From: an uncultured Parabacteroides sp.
Lineage (GTDB): Bacteria > Bacteroidota > Bacteroidia > Bacteroidales > Tannerellaceae
Length of the DNA stretch: 58,202 nucleotides
Direction of reading: 5' to 3'
NCBI GenBank assembly: GCA_949289155.1
Contig: CASEMX010000029.1
Span: forward strand, 1 to 58,202
Shown: positions 17,640 through 25,694 of the stretch, piece after piece
How the letters are laid out: every line of letters starts with the position of its first letter
Numbering within the stretch: the first letter of the stretch is position 1
Program-made: the position numbers and the translations under genes
The notes under the pieces: model-generated
What the model was told of the DNA's origin: nothing
The model's database searches: none
The model's input: the letters and a program-made list of their open reading frames with translations, nothing else

Positions 17640-17950
17640 CTGCTCCCGTCGGGAGGAGCAAATTTCCGGCTGGCAGAAGGTCGCTCCCGTCGGGAGGAAG
17701 AATTTTCTTTTGCGCAATTTAATGCTCTCATCAGGAATAGTAAATTTCTGTTAAGCGGAAATCCCATCCCGTCGGGAGCAGTAAATTTCTGTTAAGCGGA
17801 AACTCGCTCCCGTCAGGAGGAACAATCCGCGGTTAGCGGAAACTCGCTCCCGTCGGGAGGAACAATCCGCTGTTAGCGGAAATGCGCTCCCGTCGGGAGG
17901 AATATTCTGGCGGTTTATAAAAACGTACTCCTGTCGGGCAGGGCAAAATG
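17640..17950. repeat. About eight tandem copies of a 40-bp hairpin repeat
   Basis: The unit is about 40 bp and holds two small hairpins: CTCCCGTCGGGAG, and TCCGCTGTTAGCGGA in the better-kept copies. Copies start close to 17641, 17682, 17724, 17764, 17804, 17844, 17884 and 17924. The outer copies are decayed and the copies at 17804 and 17844 are nearly identical. It fills the gap before the Mpl-like gene and ends about 70 bases before its ATG. There are no spacers, so it is not CRISPR. Confidence 0.85.
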
Positions 17951-18020
17951 ATTACTTTTATGGTCTACTTTTTTCCTGCTCGATTCTTTTTCGTATTTTT
18001 GCGAAGATAAAATCCAAGCG

Positions 18021-18947
18021 ATGCGAAAAATACATTTAATTTCAATCACAGATCCTTTGATGTTCGATTTGGCAAAGGCGATTCGTGCGAGGGGCCATGA
18101 GGTCAGTGCCTCGGCTCAGGGCGCGTCGCCGGAATTGTTGCGTGCATTGGAGGAGCAGGGAATCATCTGTTACGGAGAGGGATGGTTCCCGGAGAAATTA
18201 ACCAAAGATATCTATTCTATTGTTCTCGGAAGTCAGGTGACGGCGGATAATCCGGAGTTGCGGCGGGGAAAGGAATTGGGGCTGATGCTGTTGTCCGTCC
18301 CCGAATTTATCTATCAGTGTACGAAATCGAAGACGCGGGTCGTAGTGGCAGGCAGCCGCGGGCGGCGGGCGATTATGTCGTTGATGGTGGCAGCACTGTC
18401 GCGGCAAAAATGGGCGTTCGACTATGTGACGACCAGCCGGGTGGCGCAGTTGGAGAATCCTCTGCAATTCAGTTTCGAATCGTTGGTCGCGTTGATTGAG
18501 GGCGACGAACATATCACTTCGGTGCTCGACAGCCGGTCGCAGTTGGAGTTTTACCGTCCGCATATCGCGGTGGTGACGAACCTGATTTGGGATTTCTCGC
18601 GCGACCATGAGACGCCGGAGGCTTTCATGAAGACCTACCGTTATTTCTCTACTTCGATAGAGCGCGAGGGAAAATTGATTTATTATGGAGGCGACCCGGT
18701 CATCGCCGAGCTGGTAGAGGCCATCCGTGCCGATATTACGGCGATACCTTTCGATAAGCATCCGGTAGTCGAACATGACGGAAAGACCTTCCTGCAGACC
18801 CGTTACGGAGAGTTTGAGGTACGCATCCCCGATTCGGATTTCCTTGTGAATGTCAATGCCGCGCGGCTGACCTGCCGTCAGTTGGGTGTTAAGGATGCAG
18901 ATTTCTACCGGGCGGTTTCCGATTTTACTTTGTCGATGGAATTATGA
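18021..18947 (+). CDS. Degenerate Mpl/MurC-like Mur ligase homologue
   Basis: 308 residues that align along their whole length with the first two domains of Mpl, the ligase that recycles L-Ala-gamma-D-Glu-meso-Dap tripeptide onto UDP-MurNAc. Shared features are the N-terminal Rossmann start (MRKIHLISITDPLMFDLAKAIRARGHEVSAS), GWFPEKLTKDIYSIVLGSQVTADNPEL, VPEFIYQ, LIEGDEH, FYRPHIAVVTNLIWDFSRDHETPEAF, and an ending near DFYRAVSDF, just where the third domain should begin. The ATP loop is destroyed: GSRGRRAI at residues 111-118 replaces the family's G-S/T-x-G-K-T-T, and the third domain (about 140 residues) is missing. It therefore cannot be an ordinary ligase. The frame is intact and its stop overlaps the DUF4924 start by 4 bases, so it is maintained as a protein. 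Confidence 0.75.
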   Translation: MRKIHLISITDPLMFDLAKAIRARGHEVSASAQGASPELLRALEEQGIICYGEGWFPEKLTKDIYSIVLGSQVTADNPELRRGKELGLMLLSVPEFIYQCTKSKTRVVVAGSRGRRAIMSLMVAALSRQKWAFDYVTTSRVAQLENPLQFSFESLVALIEGDEHITSVLDSRSQLEFYRPHIAVVTNLIWDFSRDHETPEAFMKTYRYFSTSIEREGKLIYYGGDPVIAELVEAIRADITAIPFDKHPVVEHDGKTFLQTRYGEFEVRIPDSDFLVNVNAARLTCRQLGVKDADFYRAVSDFTLSMEL

Positions 18948-19492
18948 TTATAGCACGTCAGAAGAGAAAAGAAAATATATGCGAGTACCTGCTCTATATG
19001 TGGCAGGTCGAAGATTTAATCCGGGCGAACCATCTCGACATGGACGAAATCCGGAAGAATGTCCTTTCCCGCTACCAACAGTCGCCGGAGGTGATGCGCG
19101 AGACGGAGCAATGGTACGAAGAGCTGATTGAGATGATGCGCAGCGAAGGGGTTGCCGAGAAGGGACATATCCAGTTGAACAAGAATGTCATCATCACCCT
19201 GACCGATTTGCATCTCCGTCTGTTGAAGTCGCCGAAGGAGATGGTCTATGGCGCGATGTATTACAAGACATTGCCCTACATTGTGCAGCTCCGTGCAAAA
19301 TCGGGCGGCGAGGATATCCCGGAACTGGAAACCTGCTTCACGGCAGTCTATGGTTTTCTGGTCTTGCGGATGCAAGGGAAAGAGGTGTCGCCCGAGACGA
19401 TGGAGGCGCTGAAGCAAATCAGTGCGTTCCTCGCCATGCTTGCCGAGAAGTACAGGGCGGATATGAATGGGGAATTGGATATAGACGAATAA
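18944..19492 (+). CDS. DUF4924 family protein
   Basis: Cytoplasmic protein of 182 residues, mainly alpha-helical (MIIARQKRKENICEYLLYMWQVEDLIRANHLDMDEIRKNV...). It matches the Bacteroidetes-specific DUF4924 family, whose function is unknown. Recognisable parts are the N-terminal KRKENICEYLLYMWQVEDLIRA helix and the central NVIITLTDLHLRLL segment. The start codon overlaps the stop of the Mpl-like gene (ATGA), and rfbD follows after 6 bases, so the three genes are one transcript. The order Mpl-like, DUF4924, rfbD, prfC recurs in related genomes to my recollection, which points to a housekeeping role. Confidence 0.8.
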   Translation: MIIARQKRKENICEYLLYMWQVEDLIRANHLDMDEIRKNVLSRYQQSPEVMRETEQWYEELIEMMRSEGVAEKGHIQLNKNVIITLTDLHLRLLKSPKEMVYGAMYYKTLPYIVQLRAKSGGEDIPELETCFTAVYGFLVLRMQGKEVSPETMEALKQISAFLAMLAEKYRADMNGELDIDE

Positions 19493-19498
19493 AGCCGT

Positions 19499-20374
19499 AT
19501 GATGAATGTATTAGTGACCGGAGCGAACGGACAGTTGGGACGCTCTATCCGACAATTATCCGCCATGCACCGTGGATTGGATTTTATTTTCACCGATATC
19601 GATACGTTGGACCTCTGCAATCGCGATGCCGTCCTTTCGTTTGCCGAAACCCATCCGGTGGATTTTATTGTGAACTGTGCCGCCTATACCGCGGTCGATA
19701 GGGCAGAAGAAGAGGAGGAACAATGCCGGAAAATCAATACGGACGCGGTCGCTTATTTAGGAGAAGCGGCACAGCGTATCGGGGCGCGCATCCTGCATGT
19801 CTCGACCGACTATGTGTTTGACGGGAATGCCTGCCAGCCTTACAAGGAGAGCGACCCGGTTGCGCCGACCTCGGTTTATGGGCGTACCAAACTGGCGGGC
19901 GAAAAGGCGTTGTTGGCGGTTTGTCCGGAGGCAGTCATTGTGCGTACGGCTTGGCTTTATTCGGAGTATGGGCATAACTTCGTCAAGACGATGTTGCGGT
20001 TAGGTGCGGAGCGTCCGGAGATTCGCGTGGTGAACGACCAAGTAGGCACGCCGACGTATGCCGGTGATTTGGCTTCGGCTGTGATGGAGATATTGGAGAG
20101 CGACTTGCGCGGTGAACTGAAGGCAGGGCTTTATCATTATTCGGACGAAGGCGTATGCAGTTGGTATGACTTTGCCCACGAGGTGATTCGTCTGGCAGGG
20201 CTTCCGGCAACGGTGGTTCCCATACCGACGCAGGAATATCCGACAGCAGCTACACGTCCCGCTTACAGTGTGTTGAGCAAAGAGAAAATCAAACAGGCTT
20301 ACGGATTGCAGATTCCGCACTGGACGGACAGTCTCCGCGTTTGCTTGGCGAATATGGGAATCATTAGCAATTAA
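19499..20374 (+). CDS. rfbD: dTDP-4-dehydrorhamnose reductase
   Basis: NADPH-dependent short-chain reductase that performs the last step of dTDP-L-rhamnose synthesis (RmlD), giving the rhamnose donor for cell-surface polysaccharides. It has 291 residues. The nucleotide-binding motif is GANGQLGRS near the N-terminus; the active-site triad is visible as VSTDYVFDG (T/D) and SVYGRTKLAGE (Tyr-xxx-Lys). The C-terminal part has the family's RPAYSVLSKEKIKQ. Two adjacent ATGs (19499 and 19502) are possible starts. The other three rml genes are not in the window, so this copy is separated from them. It is co-transcribed with DUF4924 just upstream. Confidence 0.92.
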   Translation: MMNVLVTGANGQLGRSIRQLSAMHRGLDFIFTDIDTLDLCNRDAVLSFAETHPVDFIVNCAAYTAVDRAEEEEEQCRKINTDAVAYLGEAAQRIGARILHVSTDYVFDGNACQPYKESDPVAPTSVYGRTKLAGEKALLAVCPEAVIVRTAWLYSEYGHNFVKTMLRLGAERPEIRVVNDQVGTPTYAGDLASAVMEILESDLRGELKAGLYHYSDEGVCSWYDFAHEVIRLAGLPATVVPIPTQEYPTAATRPAYSVLSKEKIKQAYGLQIPHWTDSLRVCLANMGIISN

Positions 20375-20456
20375 TAATTTAGTAATTAATAGTTGACAGT
20401 TGGACAATTTATACTTGTAAACCTCTGCTTTTAATTAAGTAATTTGAAAGAAAGAT

Positions 20457-22037
20457 ATGGGTCAATTTTCAGAAGAAATCAAGAGAAGAAGAACATTTGC
20501 GATTATCAGTCACCCGGATGCGGGTAAAACAACGCTGACGGAGAAGCTGTTGCTCTTCGGTGGTGCTATCCACGTGGCGGGTGCAGTCAAATCGAACAAG
20601 ATAAAGAAGACGGCGACGTCGGACTGGATGGAAATCGAAAAGCAGCGTGGTATATCGGTGGCGACTTCGGTCATGGCGTTCGATTATGCCGGGCATAAGA
20701 TTAATATCCTCGACACGCCGGGTCACCAAGACTTTGCCGAAGATACCTTCCGTACGCTCACGGCGGTGGACAGTGTGATTATCGTCATCGATATCGCGAA
20801 GGGCGTCGAGGCGCAAACCCGTAAGCTGATGGAAGTTTGCCGCATGCGCAAGACGCCGGTGATTGTATTCGTCAACAAGCTCGACCGCGACGGAAAGGAC
20901 CCGTTCGACCTGCTGGACGAAATCGAAGAGGAATTGCATATCAAGGTGCGCCCGCTGAGTTGGCCTATCGACATGGGGCAACGTTTCCGTGGCGTATATA
21001 ATATCTATGAACAGAAACTGAACCTTTATACGCCGAGCAAGCAGTATGTGACGGAGAATGTCGAGTTCAAAGATATCAACAGCCCGGAATTGGAAAACTA
21101 CATCGACCCGTCGCAAGCTGAGAAGCTGCGTGCCGACTTGGAATTGGTCGAAGGCGTGTATCCGGAGTTCGACGTGAATACTTATCTGGCGGGCGATATT
21201 GCGCCGGTGTTCTTTGGTTCGGCATTGAATAACTTCGGTGTGAAGGAATTGCTCGATTGCTTTATCCAGATTGCCCCGTCGCCCCGTCCGGTGCAAGCCG
21301 TAGAGCGCGTGGTTGACCCGGAAGAGGATGCCTTTACCGGATTTGTCTTTAAGATTCATGCGAATATGGACCCGAATCACCGGAGCTGTATTGCCTTCGT
21401 CAAGATTTGTTCGGGCAAGTTCGAGCGGAATGTGAACTATAAGCACGTCCGCTTTGGGAAGATGATGCGCTTCAGCAGTCCGACGGCATTCATGGCGCAG
21501 AAGAAAGAGGTGGTCGATGAGGCGTATGCCGGCGATATTGTGGGTTTGCCCGATACGGGAAACTTCAAAATCGGCGATACCTTGACGGCAGGAGAGGATT
21601 TGCATTTCAAAGGATTGCCCAGCTTCTCGCCGGAGATGTTCAAATACATTGAGAATGCCGACCCGATGAAGGCAAAGCAGCTGAACAAAGGCATCGAGCA
21701 GTTGATGGACGAAGGCGTTGCCCAGTTGTTTGTCAACCAGTTCAACGGACGGAAGATTATCGGAACGGTCGGGCAGTTGCAGTTCGAGGTCATCCAATAC
21801 CGTCTCTTGCATGAATATGGCGCACAATGCCGCTGGGAACCGATAAGTCTCTATAAAGCTTGCTGGATTGAGAGTGATAATCCCACGGCGTTGGAGAATT
21901 TCAAGAAGCGGAAGGCGCAATACATGGCGCTTGATAAGGAGGGACGCGACGTCTATTTAGCCGATTCAGGCTATGTGCTGATGATGGCGCAGCAGGATTT
22001 CCCCGATATCAAGTTCCATTTCACGTCAGAGTTTTGA
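20457..22037 (+). CDS. prfC: Peptide chain release factor 3
   Basis: GTPase RF3, which recycles RF1 and RF2 from the ribosome after termination. The length of 526 residues is normal. The G motifs are present: [15 protein letters not shown] (G1), the switch segment [28 protein letters not shown] (G3) and NKLDRDG (G4). The RF3-specific C-terminal part includes [24 protein letters not shown]. The reading frame is GC-rich, with many C-ending codons, and a long open antisense frame on the other strand is a by-product of that. The gene sits 82 bases after rfbD, with a weak promoter-like stretch (TATACTTG at about 20409) in the gap. Confidence 0.96.
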   Translation: MGQFSEEIKRRRTFAIISHPDAGKTTLTEKLLLFGGAIHVAGAVKSNKIKKTATSDWMEIEKQRGISVATSVMAFDYAGHKINILDTPGHQDFAEDTFRTLTAVDSVIIVIDIAKGVEAQTRKLMEVCRMRKTPVIVFVNKLDRDGKDPFDLLDEIEEELHIKVRPLSWPIDMGQRFRGVYNIYEQKLNLYTPSKQYVTENVEFKDINSPELENYIDPSQAEKLRADLELVEGVYPEFDVNTYLAGDIAPVFFGSALNNFGVKELLDCFIQIAPSPRPVQAVERVVDPEEDAFTGFVFKIHANMDPNHRSCIAFVKICSGKFERNVNYKHVRFGKMMRFSSPTAFMAQKKEVVDEAYAGDIVGLPDTGNFKIGDTLTAGEDLHFKGLPSFSPEMFKYIENADPMKAKQLNKGIEQLMDEGVAQLFVNQFNGRKIIGTVGQLQFEVIQYRLLHEYGAQCRWEPISLYKACWIESDNPTALENFKKRKAQYMALDKEGRDVYLADSGYVLMMAQQDFPDIKFHFTSEF

Positions 22038-22077
22038 AGTGGGGGTAGTTAGTAGTTGGTAGTTAGTAGTTAGAAAG

Positions 22078-23142
22078 ATGAAGAAGCATTTTCCATTTTC
22101 AATTTTCAATTTTCAATTAATCCTTGTTGTTTTGGCATTTGCCTTTACCGGCTGCCAGCAGTCCAAGCAGTATTATGTGTACAGCGGGCAATTGCATACG
22201 CCGTTCCATATTAAATATGAATACAGCGAGCCGCTCGACAAGGAGATTAAGGCGGAGCTGGACCGCTTTTATTATCTGTTCAATGTGTTCGACTCGACCT
22301 CTGTCGTTTCGCAAATCAATCGGAACGAGCTGACGACCTTAGAGGATTCGACATTCCGTACCCTGTTCCGTACGGCGATGCTGGTTTCGGCTTATACGGA
22401 TGGCGCTTACGATATAACCTGTGCGCCGCTGATTAATCTCTGGGGGTTCGGGTTCAGCAAGAAAGATAGCATCACGCCGGAGCATATCGACAGCATCCAG
22501 CAGTTTGTCGGCTATAAGAAGATTCGGTTAGAAGGGAATAAAATCGTGAAGGATGACCCGCGACTGATTATGAATTGCTCTTCGCTGGCGGATGGGACGG
22601 TGTGCGATATGATTGCCGATATGTTCGACCGGCATGGCATCGAGAATTATATGATTGAGTTCGGCGGGGAAATCGTGACCAAAGGCGTGAACCAGCGGGG
22701 CGATTACTGGCGCTTGGGCATTACGCGCCCGACGGACGATTCGACCGGATTGTCTCAGGAGTTGCAGGCGACTATCCGCCTATGGCCTGAAGGACAAACG
22801 CCCGAAACGGCAAAGAACAACGGGCGGCGCGGCATGGCAACGTCTGGCAACTACCGTAATTTCTATGTGAAGGATGGAAAGAAATATGCGCACACCATCG
22901 ACCCGCGTGAGGGCTGCCCGGTGCAACGCGACGTGTTGAGCGCGACAATTATCGCTCCGACCGGTCAATTGGCGGATGCCTGCGCCACCGCCTGCATGGT
23001 GTTGGGCTCGGAAGGGGCAGAGATGTTGAAACAGAAACTTCCCGAAATAGAATACTTCCTGATATGCGGAGGCGATTCGACCGATTATAAATATGTAGAA
23101 TCCCCCGGCTTTAAGAAATACCTGATTACGCTGAATAAATAG
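22078..23142 (+). CDS. apbE: FAD:protein FMN transferase lipoprotein
   Basis: ApbE/Ftp attaches FMN to a Ser/Thr of target proteins, such as the NqrB and NqrC subunits of the Na+-pumping NADH dehydrogenase, on the periplasmic face. It has 354 residues. The lipobox FTGC gives Cys26; the following residues (QQSKQYY) are not acidic, which fits retention in the periplasm. Family motifs are DGAYDITCAPLINLWGFG, NCSSLADGTVCDMIADMF, YMIEFGGEIVTKG, and the C-terminal AHTIDPREGCPVQRDVLSATIIAP. The signal peptide includes FPFSIFNFQLI, encoded by a run of TTTTCAATTTTCAATT microrepeats, and a GTAGTTAGTAGTT run precedes the ATG. The 5' end therefore seems to have been rebuilt from simple repeats. Confidence 0.93.
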   Translation: MKKHFPFSIFNFQLILVVLAFAFTGCQQSKQYYVYSGQLHTPFHIKYEYSEPLDKEIKAELDRFYYLFNVFDSTSVVSQINRNELTTLEDSTFRTLFRTAMLVSAYTDGAYDITCAPLINLWGFGFSKKDSITPEHIDSIQQFVGYKKIRLEGNKIVKDDPRLIMNCSSLADGTVCDMIADMFDRHGIENYMIEFGGEIVTKGVNQRGDYWRLGITRPTDDSTGLSQELQATIRLWPEGQTPETAKNNGRRGMATSGNYRNFYVKDGKKYAHTIDPREGCPVQRDVLSATIIAPTGQLADACATACMVLGSEGAEMLKQKLPEIEYFLICGGDSTDYKYVESPGFKKYLITLNK

Positions 23143-23184
23143 TTTGTTAGGAGGGAAAGGAAGAAGTCCCTTCGAACAAGTAAA

Positions 23185-23365
23185 AAACGCTATATCGTAG
23201 CGACTGAAAACTGCCCCTCGTAGCGACTGATGTCTCCATATCGTACCGACCAACCTCGCTACGATATAGAGGCAACAGTCGCTACGAGGGGGACTTGCCA
23301 GCCTCCACGATATAGACTTGTCAAGTTCTACGTATGCGCTTGCCGGGTTCCACGATATAGCGTTT
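23185..23365. repeat. Large nested inverted repeat
   Basis: Terminal arms AAACGCTATATCG (23185-23197) and CGATATAGCGTTT (23353-23365) are perfect over 13 bp. Inside, CCCCTCGTAGCGACTG (23214-23229) and its complement (23276-23291) are perfect over 16 bp, and a third pair (CTCCATATCGTA with TACGATATAGAG) lies near the centre. The same words, TATCGTAGCGAC and CGATATAG, recur along each arm, so it is also built of degenerate units. The region is non-coding and lies between apbE and the DUF4143 ATPase gene. Confidence 0.85.
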
Positions 23366-23436
23366 CTTGAATGGATAGGGAACAATATTTTCCTCTTCCC
23401 ATAGCGTTTATAAACACCTCCTTAATCCACCCAAAA

Positions 23437-23575
23437 ACTACTTACTAAGTAGTCATTCGTCGCGTCGGTAAGCTGTTGCTCTTCGCATCGATAAGTTGAT
23501 AGGGGCACTGCTTAGTAAGCAGTTGTCCGGCAGCTTACCGAGTAGTTTCCAATCTACTTAATAAGCTTTATTCCC
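23437..23575. repeat. Cluster of related 17-bp palindromes inside a larger hairpin
   Basis: ACTACTTACTAAGTAGT (23437-23453) and ACTGCTTAGTAAGCAGT (23507-23523) are both perfect odd palindromes that differ at compensating positions. TCGGTAAGCTG (23466-23476) and CAGCTTACCGA (23531-23541) form a perfect 11-bp stem around the second one. A decayed third copy, CTACTTAATAAGC, follows at about 23554. Confidence 0.75.
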
Positions 23576-23650
23576 TAATTTCGACGCATAATAATTTTTG
23601 TTGCCGCGATACATTTTTTATATCGAATTTATTACTACCTCATAATTACG

Positions 23651-23658
23651 TATATTTG
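23651..23658 (+). promoter_or_regulatory. -7 element before the DUF4143 ATPase gene
   Basis: TATATTTG matches TAnnTTTG exactly, 28 bases before the chosen ATG. No good TTTG lies 19 bp upstream. Confidence 0.5.
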
Positions 23659-23685
23659 TACTATAAAATCATATCTATTTATCGC

Positions 23686-25143
23686 ATGGAATATACAGAA
23701 TTATTAGAAAAACAAATAGTAGGGAGGTTGAAAGTTGATAATCCTTGGTGGGCAGAAGGTGGAATACCTGCCTATTATGCCAAAATGTCTCCGCGATTGT
23801 ATCTTAATATTTTCATGCCGTTGGTTCAAGCTACAGGACTTCGGCGGGCATTGATACTTATGGGACCGCGCCGAGTTGGTAAAACCGTGATGATGTTTCA
23901 TGCGATACAGAAGTTGATAGATAGCGGAGTGTCTGCTCAGAATATTATCTATATTTCTGTAGAAACTCCTATTTATAATAAAATTTACTTGGAACATCTT
24001 TACGTTTTGTCTTGTCAGATATTGGGAAAAGATCCTATACACGAACAAATGTATGTTTTTTATGATGAGATACAGTATCTTAAAAACTGGGAAGTTGAAC
24101 TTAAGTCATTGGTCGATACCTATCGCAATGTGAAGTTTGTGGCATCAGGCTCTGCGGCTGCTGAACTTAAGAAAAGGAGTGATGAAAGCGGTGCTGGTCG
24201 TTTTACGGATTTTAGTTTGCCGCCACTTACTTTTTATGAATACATGCATCTGAAAGGCCATTCAAATATTATGTTCTCAAGCTCTTTTGAATGGCTTGGC
24301 ATTAAAGAGCATGTTTATCAAACAAACGACTTGCAGTTACTCAATAAACTCTTCATTGATTATATAAATTACGGAGGTTATCCGGAAGTGGTCTTTTCTG
24401 AAGAGATAAGAGAAAACCCCGGGCAATTTATCCGCCACGACATTATAGACAAAGTACTGCTTCGTGACCTTCCCAGTTTGTATGGTATTAGCGATGTTCA
24501 AGAACTCAATTCGCTATTCACCATGATTGCCTATCATTCTGGGGCACAATTCTCTTATGAGGGACTTTCCAAAGAGTCTGGAGTAAAGAAGGAAACCTTG
24601 AAAAAGTATATCAATTATCTTGAAGCCGCTTTTCTTATCAAGGTTGTACGCAGAACGGATGATACGGCTAAACACTACCAACGGGAAACTCAGTTTAAAA
24701 TCTATCTTACCAATCCCTCTCTTAGATGTGCTTTATTCCAGCCTATCAGCGAACAAGATAGTGAAATCGGAGATATGGTAGAAACGGCTGTCTATGCCCA
24801 ATGGATTCCAAGACAAGGTGTGTCAATACGCTATGCTAATTGGCGAGTAGGCAAACAACAAGGTGAAGTAGATATTGTAGGGCTGAATATTGCGCGCCAA
24901 AAACCTGATTGGGCTGTTGAGATAAAGTGGACAGACCGTTTCTTTGAGCGTCCTAATGAATTAACGTCACTAAAATATTTTATGGAAAAGAATCAAATGA
25001 ATTACGCTCTTGTTACAAGTATCAGTAAAAGCGGAAGCATAAAGATAGATAATATAACTTTGCAATTTATTCCGGTAGCATGTTATGCTTATATTGTAGG
25101 AGAAAATACAATGAATAATACAAAGACATCATACGGCTTATAG
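23686..25143 (+). CDS. AAA_14/DUF4143 ATPase with PD-(D/E)XK-like C-terminus
   Basis: 485 residues from the ATG at 23686, preferred over a TTG at 23656 because the -7 element overlaps that TTG. The N-terminal AAA_14 domain has Walker A GPRRVGKTV and Walker B YVFYDEIQYL, with the sensor-like stretch VKFVASGSAAAELKKR. A winged-helix/DUF4143 region follows (VLLRDLPSLYGISDVQELNSLFTMIAYHSGAQFSYEGLSKESGV). The end resembles a restriction-type nuclease fold: GDMVETAVYAQW, GEVDIVGL, AVEIKW (E...D...ExK). Proteins of this class are common and scattered in Bacteroidetes; many occur singly and no function is proven. There is no toxin or methylase neighbour. A terminator follows the stop. Confidence 0.85.
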   Translation: MEYTELLEKQIVGRLKVDNPWWAEGGIPAYYAKMSPRLYLNIFMPLVQATGLRRALILMGPRRVGKTVMMFHAIQKLIDSGVSAQNIIYISVETPIYNKIYLEHLYVLSCQILGKDPIHEQMYVFYDEIQYLKNWEVELKSLVDTYRNVKFVASGSAAAELKKRSDESGAGRFTDFSLPPLTFYEYMHLKGHSNIMFSSSFEWLGIKEHVYQTNDLQLLNKLFIDYINYGGYPEVVFSEEIRENPGQFIRHDIIDKVLLRDLPSLYGISDVQELNSLFTMIAYHSGAQFSYEGLSKESGVKKETLKKYINYLEAAFLIKVVRRTDDTAKHYQRETQFKIYLTNPSLRCALFQPISEQDSEIGDMVETAVYAQWIPRQGVSIRYANWRVGKQQGEVDIVGLNIARQKPDWAVEIKWTDRFFERPNELTSLKYFMEKNQMNYALVTSISKSGSIKIDNITLQFIPVACYAYIVGENTMNNTKTSYGL

Positions 25144-25162
25144 TTTTATTGCCAATAATAGA

Positions 25163-25199
25163 CAAATAAGCATATTAAAATGTGCTTATTTGGATTTTT
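25163..25199 (+). terminator. Terminator after the DUF4143 ATPase gene
   Basis: CAAATAAGCA (25163-25172) pairs with TGCTTATTTG (25183-25192), followed by GATTTTTG. It lies 20 bases after the stop. Confidence 0.75.
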
Positions 25200-25369
25200 G
25201 CCTGCATATTTTTTATTATCAGTGATTTATGTCGGTAAAATAAGAGGAGCGTATGATATTTGGCTTTCGGCTGTTTGAGCAGCCTCTCCCTAACCCTCTT
25301 CAGACGGAGCGGGAATAATAAGCTTCCCTTCCGAGGAGGTTTGGCAGGGATGGTAGTGTGGAAGCTGGG

Positions 25370-25605
25370 AGGAAGGCAAGGATTGGCCTTCGGCTGGTGA
25401 GCGTTAAGCGAGCGACCGAAATGGAGCGACCGTGAGCGTCGCTTGTTTGAGCCGAAGGCGAGTTTGCGGCGCGAGCAGCGGAATGCAGGGAGTGAGTAGC
25501 GAAGCAGGCGCAGCCTTGACTTTTTGGTTCTTTTGGGTCAAGCCAAAAGAACAGAATGAACTTGAACTTTTGGTTCTTTTCTTTCAAGAGAAAAGAACAA
25601 GAAAA
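25370..25605. repeat. Probable dispersed non-coding repeat with two terminal hairpins
   Basis: A GC-rich, low-information stretch (GAGCGACCG, GCGAGCAGCGGAATGCAG) ends in two hairpins: GGTTCTTTTGG/CCAAAAGAAC at about 25524-25551 and GTTCTTTTCT/AGAAAAGAAC at about 25571-25600. The minus-strand frame through it (SQGCACFATHSLHSAARA...) is a spurious hypothetical protein that I recall from many Bacteroidetes annotations, which suggests the DNA itself is repeated across genomes. Only one copy lies in this window. Confidence 0.45.
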
Positions 25606-25659
25606 CCTACCCTTTCGTTTATAAAACCCTAAGATTTGGAAAAAATTATAGGTTTTCTC

Positions 25660-25689
25660 TTGCATATTCATTTTAACTCCTTACCTTTG
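25660..25689 (+). promoter_or_regulatory. Promoter of the candidate structured RNA
   Basis: TTG at 25660-25662, a 19-bp spacer, and TACCTTTG (exact TAnnTTTG) at 25682-25689. Confidence 0.7.
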
Positions 25690-25694
25690 CAACG

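Noticed and set aside
20469-21920. A 483-codon open frame antisense to prfC
   Set aside because: It is a shadow of the GC-rich codon pattern of prfC. It has no domain, and prfC is complete on the other strand.
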